NCBI RefSeq assembly: GCF_024692365.1
Contig: NZ_JAILMR010000044.1
Location: 1 to 64,000 of the forward strand
Direction: 5' to 3'
From: Ruminococcus sp.
GTDB lineage: Bacteria > Bacillota > Clostridia > Oscillospirales > Ruminococcaceae
Length of the DNA: 64,000 nt
The notes below the pieces were generated by a model that saw only the letters and a list, made by a program, of their open reading frames with translations, ran no database searches and had not been told where the DNA came from. Within the stretch, counting starts at the first letter, position 1; the number at the start of each line of letters is the position of its first letter. Positions 35,167 through 44,767 of the stretch are shown piece after piece. The translations under genes and the position numbers were made by a program.

Positions 35167-35182
35167 TGTTCCACGTGGAACA
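35167..35182. promoter_or_regulatory. parS-like ParB site (perfect palindrome)
   Basis: TGTTCCACGTGGAACA within 22-bp palindrome AAATGTTCCACGTGGAACATTT, intergenic. Confidence 0.75.
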
Positions 35183-35201
35183 TTTTGGTTTGTGCTTTTG
35201 C

Positions 35202-35444
35202 TTACTTTCCTCTTGCGGCGATTATCTTCATCATCTCGCCTACGTTGTTCATGCCCGATACTTCGCCCATCTTGAACTTCATTCCGAACTCGTCCTCAAC
35301 AGCGCCTATAAGTGTGATATGCTCGATGGAATCCCAGTCCTCGATATCGTCTGCGGTGGTATCGGCTGTTATAACTATGCTGTCGTCATCAAAAACATCT
35401 CTGAAAACTTCTGTCAGTCTTTTTCTAAGTTCTTTAGCGTCCAT
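35202..35444 (-). CDS. Acyl carrier protein, dedicated to the FkbH/MBOAT operon
   Basis: 80 aa, IEDWDSIEHITLIGAVEDEFGMKF phosphopantetheine Ser motif; one base downstream of the FkbH gene. Confidence 0.88.
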   Translation of the reverse strand: MDAKELRKRLTEVFRDVFDDDSIVITADTTADDIEDWDSIEHITLIGAVEDEFGMKFKMGEVSGMNNVGEMMKIIAARGK

Positions 35445-37229
35445 TTATTGTTCCTCCGTATTGACATTTATTGCTGTATTTTTGCTCTCCGTATGTGCCG
35501 AAACGTCCATCTTCCAGATGGTATTGCCCTCATCATCGGAGCTCTGCTTTTCAAAGCCCAGCTCCCCGAAAAGCTCTGCCACCATCTTGTTTTTCGCTGT
35601 TGGGTAATAGTACCCGTATATCTCTGCTATGCCCTTATCCCTGCAGGTTTTCACCAGTTCGTCCAGCATAGCGTATTCCATGCCCCTTTTGAGGACACGG
35701 CAGCTCATGAGCCACAGTTCAAGGTCCAGCTTATTGCCGTTCACCTTGCCTATGACTTCGGACACAACGCCGTTATCGCCGTACTTATCCACAAGCTTGC
35801 CATACAGGGTGATATACTCATCGCTGTTCATGCGCTCTTCCATTTCGGTGACGGTATATCTGCGGGTAGTCACGTTGAACTGATTGCTCTTTCCCGCCAG
35901 CTGAGCCAGACGCTGTACATACATGGGCTTGAAAGGTGCTATCTCGGCAAACATTTCAAGGCTCCTGAGATAATCGTCATAATCCGCGAATTTTGACTGC
36001 TCCTGTTTTCTCTGCATATTTGCGGCATACATCTCGGTACGTTTCAGGTCGTCTGCCGAAAGGCTGACTACCTCAAAGAATCCAGAGCGGTCAATGTTTC
36101 GGATATAGTCACCAACATTATCCATATCGGGGGCGGCAAAACCGCTTCCGCGGACTATCTCCCTCTCGGCAGGATTATCATCCGCCAGCACTATCGCATC
36201 GGGGAGAATATCCAGCTCTTTCGCGGTATTTATAAGGTTCTCGCTCTTGGGCTCCCAGTTTGCCTTTATCACTGTAAAGTCAGAAGGTCTGAGTGCGCCC
36301 TCGGGGTGTTCAAGTCCCGCCAGAGCATTTTCTTCCTCATTTTTTGAACAAACTGTCAAAAGCACGCCTATGTCTTTGAGCGATTTGACATATTCCTGCC
36401 ACTGATAGTAAGCCATAGCTTCGGCAGTTTCCTGCCCTATGGTGAGGTTCTCGGCACCGTCATCGCCTACGATGCCGCCCCAGAGGGTATTATCGAGGTC
36501 GAGTGCCAGCACCTTTTTATTTCTTCCGCATATAGCCTTTATGACCTTTGCGGCTTCAAAGCAGAGGTCGGGTATAAAGCGGATATTAAGGCTGTATTTG
36601 TAAAGATACCAGTACTGCGGGTCGCTCCATGCGTCAAGTCCGCATACAGCCGAAAGGTAGTTTATATCATTGAGATATACTCCGCTTGCGGCGTTTATCT
36701 CCTCTGCCAGCCTGAGATTCAGCCTTGTAACGTAATTCACAAGACCTCTCTTATCACTGCCGTCGCTGTTGCCCAGCAGACGGAATGAGGGCAGTTCAAA
36801 ATTGTTCTGTACCACAGCACAGCCGAAGTTTGATTTCAGGCTTTCCCACATCTGCTTATAGCCTGATATCTCGCTTTCAAGACCCTCGGCTATCTCAGCT
36901 TCCGACATCTTGGGATTCGGCTTGAATGTGAGATTGCGAAGTCCCGTATGCAGAAATACTATATCGGGCTTGAAAGCCAGAAGTTCCTCAGACGGGAACA
37001 GTGCTTCCTGCCTGTACTGGGCATATTCGCATTCGTAGAACTCAGCTTTTATGCCATAGTTCAGCAGAAAAAGTTCCAGCACCGATACTATATCCGAGGT
37101 GGTAGAACCGCCCAGAACAGCTATGCGCTTTGTCAGCACGGGTGTGACCACTTCTGTCAGCCGCCTTTTCAGCGACTTTTTCTTTTTCATTATATACCCG
37201 CTGTCAAAGGGGTATTCAAGCTCTTTCAT
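35445..37229 (-). CDS. FkbH-type HAD-fold glyceryl-ACP-forming enzyme (predicted)
   Basis: KKVLALDLDNTLWGGIVGDDG, CSKNEEENAL, IVLADDNPAEREIV; N-terminal SGNH-like and C-terminal GNAT-like regions as in FkbH family. Confidence 0.85.
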   Translation of the reverse strand: MKELEYPFDSGYIMKKKKSLKRRLTEVVTPVLTKRIAVLGGSTTSDIVSVLELFLLNYGIKAEFYECEYAQYRQEALFPSEELLAFKPDIVFLHTGLRNLTFKPNPKMSEAEIAEGLESEISGYKQMWESLKSNFGCAVVQNNFELPSFRLLGNSDGSDKRGLVNYVTRLNLRLAEEINAASGVYLNDINYLSAVCGLDAWSDPQYWYLYKYSLNIRFIPDLCFEAAKVIKAICGRNKKVLALDLDNTLWGGIVGDDGAENLTIGQETAEAMAYYQWQEYVKSLKDIGVLLTVCSKNEEENALAGLEHPEGALRPSDFTVIKANWEPKSENLINTAKELDILPDAIVLADDNPAEREIVRGSGFAAPDMDNVGDYIRNIDRSGFFEVVSLSADDLKRTEMYAANMQRKQEQSKFADYDDYLRSLEMFAEIAPFKPMYVQRLAQLAGKSNQFNVTTRRYTVTEMEERMNSDEYITLYGKLVDKYGDNGVVSEVIGKVNGNKLDLELWLMSCRVLKRGMEYAMLDELVKTCRDKGIAEIYGYYYPTAKNKMVAELFGELGFEKQSSDDEGNTIWKMDVSAHTESKNTAINVNTEEQ

Positions 37230-37231
37230 AT

Positions 37232-39895
37232 TTAATCCTCATAATTGCCGTCGGCATTATCGGTATTCTCGTTGTTTTCGGGATTGCCTTCATCGGGCTT
37301 CGACTCGTTCTCATCGGGTTTCTCTTCGGGCTGACTCTCCTCGGGTTCATCCAACTGTATCTCCAGAGGTACTGCTGAATCCTGAACGCGGTTATTATTT
37401 ATCGCAGTGATGTGCATCTCAGTCGAGCAGGAAGTTATGGAGATGGAGAACAACAGGTCGGTACAGCCTACCGAGCGACAGAACTCAATTGCGTTTTCGT
37501 CGAAGTATCTGAAATCACACACGTAGATCTTCTCAAAGCTGTGTGTCAGGAAAGGTACCAGCGCATTGCCGAAGCTGTCCTTGAAGATGACCAGCGTTCT
37601 GCCGTTGCCGACATCGGTGGTTATCTCGGTTATCTCTTCGTCCTTGCCCATTATTGCAGAATAGCAGTTTACGCCCTCAGCATAATCAAAGAACAGACTG
37701 CTCTCTTCACCGTTTGTGAAATCGGTGTTATAGTACTTGGTAGTATATTCGTTATCGGGCTTATAGTAGATGAATGTATCAGGATTTGCTTCCAGTTCGC
37801 TGTCATAGTTGCTGTAAGCATACATCGTACCAAGGAATCCATCTATCTTGTTCTTCTCATAGGTCTTGAGGTCGGCATACTTAACGCCTGCCTTTTCAGC
37901 AAATACCTTGCCTGCGTAGTAAGCGCCAAGAGGCTGCCAGTGGTGGTCGGTACGTGAATAGATATACTCATCGGTGTGAGCGCCTATGGCATCGTAAACA
38001 TCTACATTTATTATACCGCTGAGTTCGGAAGCGATATTATCGATATTATCCTTCTGGTCGGCAACGATATCCTTGAAGTTTTTGGGCATATAGTAAGCCG
38101 CAGAAGTAGGAATGGTCATGTTGTATACATTGACCTCGGGCATTTCTTCCTTGTACTTGTTGATAGTCTTGGCATAAAGCGCACCTGTCTCGAACATACC
38201 GTAGTAGCCCGCAACAGCACGTACATCCTTGCCCTTGCCGAATACTATAACGTCGCCCTCAAGAACGCCGTCGTCAAGTATCTCGGGGAGTTTGACTACC
38301 TCTTCCTTTTTGGTGGTAGTCTTCTTGCCGTCCTTATCCTTAGCCTTGGTAGTGGTCACAGCCTTGGGGTCGGTGTTAGCGGTAACTGTGGTAACAGCTG
38401 CGCGCTTCTTTTCGTCGAGAGTTTCCTTTTCGGCTACCTTGTGGCTGCCGTTCACCTTAGCGCCGCCAAGGTCGATACCTTTCAGGCGGTCATAAATCGC
38501 ACCGAACTTTTTAAGGTCTTCACGACCGGGGATAGTATCGGTGAAATAATCATCTATCGAACGGGTATACTTACCTGAAAAATAATCCTTGATGCTGAAC
38601 GAGGGGAACTCTGCCAGATTTCTGTTCTCGGAGTTTATAAATCCGCTCTCCCTCTCCATGAAAAGCAGAGAGAAGAATATAGCGAATACCATGCCCACGC
38701 ACATGATGCAGTTTATGAAGTGGAATTCCAGTTCATGGGTCTTGGTTTTTTTACGCTTTGAATGTGACTTCTTTGCAGCTTCACTGCGGCTGCCCTTTTC
38801 GGGAACACTGTGAGCCTTTTCTGTTTTTCCGCTGCGGACTTTGTGTATCATTTCAGCAAAGTCATACGCTTCATCACTCATCTGCTTTTCAGCAGGGACT
38901 TCTGCTGATACAGACTTTCTGCGTACAGGTGCAGCTGCGGGCACTTCTGCCGCAGGTGACTTTTCTGCGGGTTTTGCGGCAACAGGCTGCTTTACCTCGG
39001 CAGGAGTTTTCTCCACAGGCTTAACGTCTGAAACAGGCATCTTCTCTGCTTCAAGCCTTTCAGCCTTTTCCTTTACCACACTGAATTCAGCCGTCTTTTC
39101 CAGTTCAGCTTGCTGAACTGTTTCAGCAGGCTGAACTTTCTCGGTAACTGCGGGAGTTTCAGCCTTTGCAGGTGCTTCGGGCTTCTTCTCGGGAATCGGG
39201 TCACGCAGGTCATCGAGGTTCATTTTAGAAATCGGCATTTTCAGCGATACTGTGCGCTTGTTGGGAGAATCTGCCGCTTTCTGTCTGCCTGCCCTGTGGG
39301 GTATCTCACGAACTCTTGTATCACCGCGGGAGTCTACGTTCATAAGCAGCTCCTGCTTGTGGGTCACGCCCATAGCAGCATCTACCACTTTTTCAAAATC
39401 GGGTACAGGTGCGGGCTTGGGGGGCTGTGTCATCACAGGCAGAGGAGCAACAAAATCGGGAGGCAGCTGTCTTTTTTCGGGTTCCTGCTGCTGTACGGGG
39501 GGTACAGGCTGTGCGGGAGCCGTGTAGACAGGCTGAGTGACAGGTGTCTGCTGTGTTTCTTCTGATTCGTCTTCTCCGTCTATCCAGACGCTTCTTTTGG
39601 GTTTCAGCAGAGGACTGTCCGTCCAGATACTGTGACTGCGCTTGCGGCGGTCTTCCCTTATCTTATCAACTATCTTGTCGTGCTCGGGAGCGCTCTCATT
39701 CATAGGGCTGAAATCCTCGGGCACGAAACTTTTAAGTTCGCCTATGGGCTTGGTATTTCTTGCAGTCCTTCTTGCTTCGGGCGTGGGGATATCCTTGCCG
39801 CCCAGTGTAACGTCGTTCAGCGACTGCTCATATGCTTTTGTCAGCGCCTCCAGGTCAAAAGCAGGAGAGTGCTTGTTATTTTTATTATCCATCAT
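37232..39895 (-). CDS. DHHW/AlgJ-like SGNH acyltransferase-type protein with a ~390-aa cytosolic disordered N-terminus
   Basis: One TM FINCIMCVGMVFAIFFSLLFM; FSIKDYFSGKYTRSIDDYFTDTIPGREDLKKF; YSRTDHHWQPLGAYYAGKVF; FKDSFGNALVPFL. Confidence 0.83.
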   Translation of the reverse strand: MMDNKNNKHSPAFDLEALTKAYEQSLNDVTLGGKDIPTPEARRTARNTKPIGELKSFVPEDFSPMNESAPEHDKIVDKIREDRRKRSHSIWTDSPLLKPKRSVWIDGEDESEETQQTPVTQPVYTAPAQPVPPVQQQEPEKRQLPPDFVAPLPVMTQPPKPAPVPDFEKVVDAAMGVTHKQELLMNVDSRGDTRVREIPHRAGRQKAADSPNKRTVSLKMPISKMNLDDLRDPIPEKKPEAPAKAETPAVTEKVQPAETVQQAELEKTAEFSVVKEKAERLEAEKMPVSDVKPVEKTPAEVKQPVAAKPAEKSPAAEVPAAAPVRRKSVSAEVPAEKQMSDEAYDFAEMIHKVRSGKTEKAHSVPEKGSRSEAAKKSHSKRKKTKTHELEFHFINCIMCVGMVFAIFFSLLFMERESGFINSENRNLAEFPSFSIKDYFSGKYTRSIDDYFTDTIPGREDLKKFGAIYDRLKGIDLGGAKVNGSHKVAEKETLDEKKRAAVTTVTANTDPKAVTTTKAKDKDGKKTTTKKEEVVKLPEILDDGVLEGDVIVFGKGKDVRAVAGYYGMFETGALYAKTINKYKEEMPEVNVYNMTIPTSAAYYMPKNFKDIVADQKDNIDNIASELSGIINVDVYDAIGAHTDEYIYSRTDHHWQPLGAYYAGKVFAEKAGVKYADLKTYEKNKIDGFLGTMYAYSNYDSELEANPDTFIYYKPDNEYTTKYYNTDFTNGEESSLFFDYAEGVNCYSAIMGKDEEITEITTDVGNGRTLVIFKDSFGNALVPFLTHSFEKIYVCDFRYFDENAIEFCRSVGCTDLLFSISITSCSTEMHITAINNNRVQDSAVPLEIQLDEPEESQPEEKPDENESKPDEGNPENNENTDNADGNYED

Positions 39896-39909
39896 TTTCG
39901 CTCACCTGT

Positions 39910-41331
39910 TTAGAATCTGAAATAAAGGAACGGATTGTTTGTGTTGTTCAGCAGCAGCAGACTGCTTGCAAGGAGTATCAGCGCATTGCATATAACGCCT
40001 GCTGACTGGAAAATATAGGAATTCCCTGCCTTCTCGAATGCCTTTTCGCGTATCTTGGGTATAACTGGCATAGAGAAGAATATCGCCGCAATGAACAGGA
40101 AGATATTGCCCATGAATATGTTCGCTGTATAGGCATCGCAGAATGCATTGCCGTTAAGTCCGATAAGCCCCTTGAAGAACTTGCCAAGCTTGGGCAGGCT
40201 CTCAAAATAGAAAATGCCGAAGCCTAAGAATATAACTGCCTTTGTATAGATATGTGCCGCAGGTACAGGCATTTTCTTCATTTTCTTCTTACCTATCATC
40301 ATTTCCATCATGATGAACAGACCGTAGTAAAGTCCCCAGAAAACGAAGTTCCAGCTTGCGCCGTGCCACAGACCTGTCAGGAACCATACAAGGAAAAGTC
40401 CGCCGTATTTGCGTCTTTTGCCGAATATCGGGATATACAGCACATAATCGCGGAAGAACGAACTCAGGGAGATGTGCCATCTCTGCCAGAATTCGGAGAT
40501 TGTCTTGCATATGAAAGGATACTTGAAGTTCTCATCAAAGTGGAAACCGAATATTCGTCCCAGACCGATAGCTATATCGGAATAGCCCGAGAAATCGAAG
40601 TAATACCAAAGTCCCACAAGTATAGCGCCGTACCATGTACCAAGTACGGACAGCGAATCTATCGAAGCGTACTTATTATCAGCATCACCAAAAAGGGAAG
40701 TTACAACTGTACTCAGGCTGTTGGCGATAAGCACCTTTTTGCCGAGACCCAGTATTATACGTGAAAATCCCTCGGAGATATCGTTGATGGTGGTCTTTCT
40801 GTCCTCTATCTCCTCGGCTATGACGGAGTATCTTACGATAGGACCTGCCACAAGCTGTGGGAAGAGGGATACGTACATCAGGAATTTAAGGAAACTCTTC
40901 TGAGGTTTAACTTTGCCCCAGTAGCAGTCTATTGTATAGGATATTGTCTGGAATGTATAGAAAGATATGCCTATCGGCAGTTTTATGTGGGGTACGGGAA
41001 TATTCATCCCCGCAAAATGGTTCAGATTTTCAACAAAGAATCCCGTATACTTGAAGCCGAACAATAGACCTAGATTGAATATCAGCGACCACGCCAGCGC
41101 AAGCTTAGCCTGCCAGCCCTCTGGGTGTTTCTCGATGACTCGTCCGTTGCAGTAGTCAACCAGTGCCGATACGCAGAGTATGCTGACCCAGACAGGTTCG
41201 CCCCATGCGTAGAATATCATTGAAAAAACTATAAGCACGATATTGCGTATAGTCGCGTTGCGTGTGATGAAATAACATATCAGGCACACAGGCAAAAAGA
41301 AATACAGAAAAAACAGATCTGCAAAAACCAC
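39910..41331 (-). CDS. MBOAT family O-acyltransferase (AlgI/DltB-like)
   Basis: LPIGISFYTFQTISYTIDCYWGK; FFRDYVLYIPI; WFLTGLWHGASWNFVFWGLYYG. Confidence 0.92.
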   Translation of the reverse strand: MVFADLFFLYFFLPVCLICYFITRNATIRNIVLIVFSMIFYAWGEPVWVSILCVSALVDYCNGRVIEKHPEGWQAKLALAWSLIFNLGLLFGFKYTGFFVENLNHFAGMNIPVPHIKLPIGISFYTFQTISYTIDCYWGKVKPQKSFLKFLMYVSLFPQLVAGPIVRYSVIAEEIEDRKTTINDISEGFSRIILGLGKKVLIANSLSTVVTSLFGDADNKYASIDSLSVLGTWYGAILVGLWYYFDFSGYSDIAIGLGRIFGFHFDENFKYPFICKTISEFWQRWHISLSSFFRDYVLYIPIFGKRRKYGGLFLVWFLTGLWHGASWNFVFWGLYYGLFIMMEMMIGKKKMKKMPVPAAHIYTKAVIFLGFGIFYFESLPKLGKFFKGLIGLNGNAFCDAYTANIFMGNIFLFIAAIFFSMPVIPKIREKAFEKAGNSYIFQSAGVICNALILLASSLLLLNNTNNPFLYFRF

Positions 41332-41413
41332 TTTATATTACTCCTAATCGTTAAAATTTCCAATATTTTACCGTAAAAAAGCGCAAAGCCGCCGATTTCG
41401 GTCATATACAGTT

Positions 41414-41442
41414 ATTATACCACTTATTTCCCACTAGGTCAA
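41414..41442 (-). promoter_or_regulatory. SigA-type promoter of the MBOAT-DHHW-FkbH-ACP operon
   Basis: Reverse strand TTGACC-N17-TATAAT. Confidence 0.7.
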
Positions 41443-41733
41443 CCTTTTTTTAAACAAAAAGTGAAAAATTTCGGACTTATTTTCTCATTATATTTGTGCA
41501 TTGCTTCAAAGGGAAGTTCATTAACCGAGTAAAAAGAATGGCAGGAAAAGTTCTGCTATAAAAATATTTTTGCATACCACACCCCCTAAACATTTCATAA
41601 AAGTATCTTAATTATTTCTTAGTATGGCGGCGATAATATTGATTTTTCGTTACAGTTGTGTTATAATCATAATTAGAGAACATGATAAATTATTTAACAA
41701 TGTCAAAATCCAAAGAAAGAAGAGAGTCACAGT

Positions 41734-42420
41734 ATGAAATTCCAGAAGATCAAATGGAACCATATAAACCGCGGACTCGTGCTCGGGCTGGCGCTCGGTG
41801 CAGGTACTGCGGTCTATGTTATGGTGCAGAACGCAATGTTCAAAAACAATATCCCCGAGATATCGGAACGCGCCGAGGAGATCTGCCGAAGCATGGCAGA
41901 GACCAACACAGGCGATAACCGAAAAGGTGTACAGCGTATGCTGACTTCCTGTATACAGGATAATTTTATCAACACGCCCTATTCACATTCCATAGGTGAA
42001 GAATACATGGATGCCGTAACCAGAACTTCAATGCTTTTTGAAGTTGAAACCATGGATCTAGATCAGACAGACTGCGATAAGGTCTATTCGACCGAATACA
42101 AGCAGATAAGCACATCAGTCTCAAAATGGGGCATTGACGGTGCTAACGTTCAGGTTGATTATATCATGACCTGCGAATGTGATGGCATTCCGCTGCTGCT
42201 CTCGCCAATCGGTCTGCTGGACCCCGCCTATGAAGCTCGCAAAAGCAGCGACAAGCCGCTGCATAAAATAGTCGAAATAAAAGGTTCGTGCAATATGGTA
42301 ATGCAGAAAGATAACGGAGTGTGGAAAGTTCTCACAGTAACTTACGATGAAAACCCCTATAAAATGAATATCGAATATCCCGACGGCAATGAGGGAGGTG
42401 AAGCTGATGGACAAGAATAA
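41734..42420 (+). CDS. Membrane-anchored protein of unknown function preceding ABC exporter
   Basis: N-terminal TM GLVLGLALGAGTAVYVMV; overlaps the ATPase gene start. Confidence 0.65.
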   Translation: MKFQKIKWNHINRGLVLGLALGAGTAVYVMVQNAMFKNNIPEISERAEEICRSMAETNTGDNRKGVQRMLTSCIQDNFINTPYSHSIGEEYMDAVTRTSMLFEVETMDLDQTDCDKVYSTEYKQISTSVSKWGIDGANVQVDYIMTCECDGIPLLLSPIGLLDPAYEARKSSDKPLHKIVEIKGSCNMVMQKDNGVWKVLTVTYDENPYKMNIEYPDGNEGGEADGQE

Positions 42421-43354
42421 TGTAGTTCTGAGCATAAAGGGACTGAACAAGACCATCGGCAAAAAGCAGATACTCCACGATATCGACATGGAATGTTATG
42501 CGGGTGAAGTGTTCGGTTTTCTGGGACCTAACGGAGCGGGCAAAACTACTACCATCAAAACAGTGGTGGGACTTCTTCTGCTGGACGAAGGCGAAGTAAA
42601 GGTCTGCGGACACGATATAACCAAGGAATTTGAAGCCGCTATGGAAAATGTGGGCGGAATAGTCGAAAACCCCGAGATGTACAAGTTCATGACGGGCAAG
42701 GAAAACCTCAAACAGTATGCACGCATGAGAGGTCTTGATTTTTCGGAGATAGACAAGGCGGTGGAAATGGTAAAGCTTTCCAACCGCATAAACGACAAGG
42801 TATCAAAGTACTCGCTGGGTATGAGACAGCGTCTCGGCGTGGCACAGGCACTTATGCACAAACCCAAACTTCTGATACTGGACGAACCGACAAACGGTCT
42901 TGACCCCCAGGGCATAAAGGAACTCCGTGATATCCTGAAAGACCTTGCGCACTCCGACGGCGTGTGCGTGGTTGTATCTTCTCACCTTATGAGCGAGATG
43001 GAGCTTATGTGTGACAGAGTCGGCATAATCGCCAACGGCAAAATGATAGGCACTTACACTATGGAAGAGATAATCTCTCAGTCACAGGAAAGCGTAACCG
43101 AATATACCATTGAAACAGACGATGCCGAAAAAGCGACAGAGCTTCTTGAGGATGGCGAAAATGTCACCGCACAGGGAAATATGCTTTACCTGAAACTGGA
43201 TAACAAGAATGCCCAGCAGGAGATAGCGGAAGCTATAAAACTGATGGCGAAAAATGATATAAACATCTACTCCGTACACCCCAAGGAGAGCAAAAAGCTC
43301 GAAGAAGTATTCATCGAGCTTACAGGAACGGAAGGAGATGGACAGATTGGATAA
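42407..43354 (+). CDS. ABC transporter ATP-binding protein
   Basis: GFLGPNGAGKTTTIKT; YSLGMRQRLGVAQALMHKPKLLILDEPTNGLDP. Confidence 0.95.
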   Translation: MDKNNVVLSIKGLNKTIGKKQILHDIDMECYAGEVFGFLGPNGAGKTTTIKTVVGLLLLDEGEVKVCGHDITKEFEAAMENVGGIVENPEMYKFMTGKENLKQYARMRGLDFSEIDKAVEMVKLSNRINDKVSKYSLGMRQRLGVAQALMHKPKLLILDEPTNGLDPQGIKELRDILKDLAHSDGVCVVVSSHLMSEMELMCDRVGIIANGKMIGTYTMEEIISQSQESVTEYTIETDDAEKATELLEDGENVTAQGNMLYLKLDNKNAQQEIAEAIKLMAKNDINIYSVHPKESKKLEEVFIELTGTEGDGQIG

Positions 43355-44660
43355 GTTCTTTGCACTTGTAAAAAACGAGTATATAAAGATATACAAGAAA
43401 ACATCATCGAGGATACTGCTGGTGATATTCCTGGCGGTATGCCTGTGCTTTGCACCGCTGATGAAGCTGATAAACAACTCGGGTATCAAAGATTACGCTT
43501 CAGAATCAATGGATATGTCTGATTCGGAGCGTCTGGCAAATTCGCTGAAAGACAAGAAGAGAGAAATCGAGAACTCTCCGGATATGCCCCTGCGTGAGGA
43601 AAAACTTGCTCTGGTCGAGGCGGTAGACCCAAATTCGGACTGGCAGGGTAAAGCCTATTACCAAGGAATGTTCTCTGAATCAAAGCGCGAGCTGCAGACC
43701 ATGACCATGCTTTGCAAGACAGATGACTGGCGCGGTTTCTGCAAATACAACATGGAGAACAGCGAAAGCGACGGCGAAAAATGGGTCAGCAGATACAAAC
43801 TGGAACATGATATCGGCAACGGTGAAGAATTCAATGAGAAGAACGCTCTCCTTTTTAAGATCGGAAGTGCACTGGAAGGCGAATCTTATGGCAGTCTATC
43901 AGCAGAGGAAGTCGTTGCCATAGGTATGTATCAGCTTGAACACGAGATATACGATAATACCTCGGATAAGAATGTTCCATTACTAGATATGGACCATTAC
44001 GAGCCCTTTGATTTCTGGGACGTTATGCTGAAGATACCCTATGTGGAAAGCTTTATAGGTATAATAATGCTGATGATAGCAGGCGGCATAGTGGCGAGCG
44101 AATTCAGTCAGGGTACGATAAAATTCCTGCTGATAAGCCCAGTACAGCGCAGCAAGATACTGGCGGCAAAATATTTTACCGTGATATCCCTCGGTTTTCT
44201 GATGATGCTGATGATGTTCCTTATAAATATACCAATGGTAGGGCTTCTCTTCGGATTCAAGGGTATATCCTTACCGTATCTCAGTTTGGTAGACGGCGAG
44301 GTTGTGGCACAAAGTACATTCGTATTCCTTATCAAGAATTTCATGCTGAAAAGCGTTCAGGTAATGATAACCACCACGCTGGCATTTATGATATCTTCAT
44401 TGATGAGAAGTACCGGTCTTGCGATAGTTGCAGGCTTTATCTTAAATTCAATAGGTACCCCCCTGATAGCTATAATGGTGACTTTCAAGATGGACTGGGG
44501 CAGATATCTGATATTTGCAAATACCGATCTGCAGACCATATACAATGGAGAATCCATGTTCCCGCAGCACAGCTTGGGCTTTGCGATAATAGTGGTCATC
44601 GCCCATATGGCAGTATTCTTGCTGACGGCATGGGACGGCTTCACAAGGCGTTCGGTATGA
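43338..44660 (+). CDS. ABC-2 type transporter permease
   Basis: Polytopic; FIGIIMLMIAGGIVASEFSQGTIKFLLISPVQRSKILAAKYF. Confidence 0.87.
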   Translation: MDRLDKFFALVKNEYIKIYKKTSSRILLVIFLAVCLCFAPLMKLINNSGIKDYASESMDMSDSERLANSLKDKKREIENSPDMPLREEKLALVEAVDPNSDWQGKAYYQGMFSESKRELQTMTMLCKTDDWRGFCKYNMENSESDGEKWVSRYKLEHDIGNGEEFNEKNALLFKIGSALEGESYGSLSAEEVVAIGMYQLEHEIYDNTSDKNVPLLDMDHYEPFDFWDVMLKIPYVESFIGIIMLMIAGGIVASEFSQGTIKFLLISPVQRSKILAAKYFTVISLGFLMMLMMFLINIPMVGLLFGFKGISLPYLSLVDGEVVAQSTFVFLIKNFMLKSVQVMITTTLAFMISSLMRSTGLAIVAGFILNSIGTPLIAIMVTFKMDWGRYLIFANTDLQTIYNGESMFPQHSLGFAIIVVIAHMAVFLLTAWDGFTRRSV

Positions 44661-44682
44661 CCAAGAAAATCTGATATAAAAA

Positions 44683-44717
44683 ATACGGGAGATATCCGCA
44701 GAAGATATCTCCCGTAT
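44683..44717. terminator. Intrinsic terminator
   Basis: ATACGGGAGATATC-N7-GATATCTCCCGTAT, perfect 14-bp stem. Confidence 0.75.
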
Positions 44718-44767
44718 TATATTGCGATAAAACAAGCAAAGCTATAATGCCTGTCAATAATTATGAA

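Noticed and set aside
35780-35800. Single TTATCCACA match as a DnaA box
   Set aside because: Isolated occurrence inside the FkbH coding sequence; no cluster or AT-rich unwinding region.
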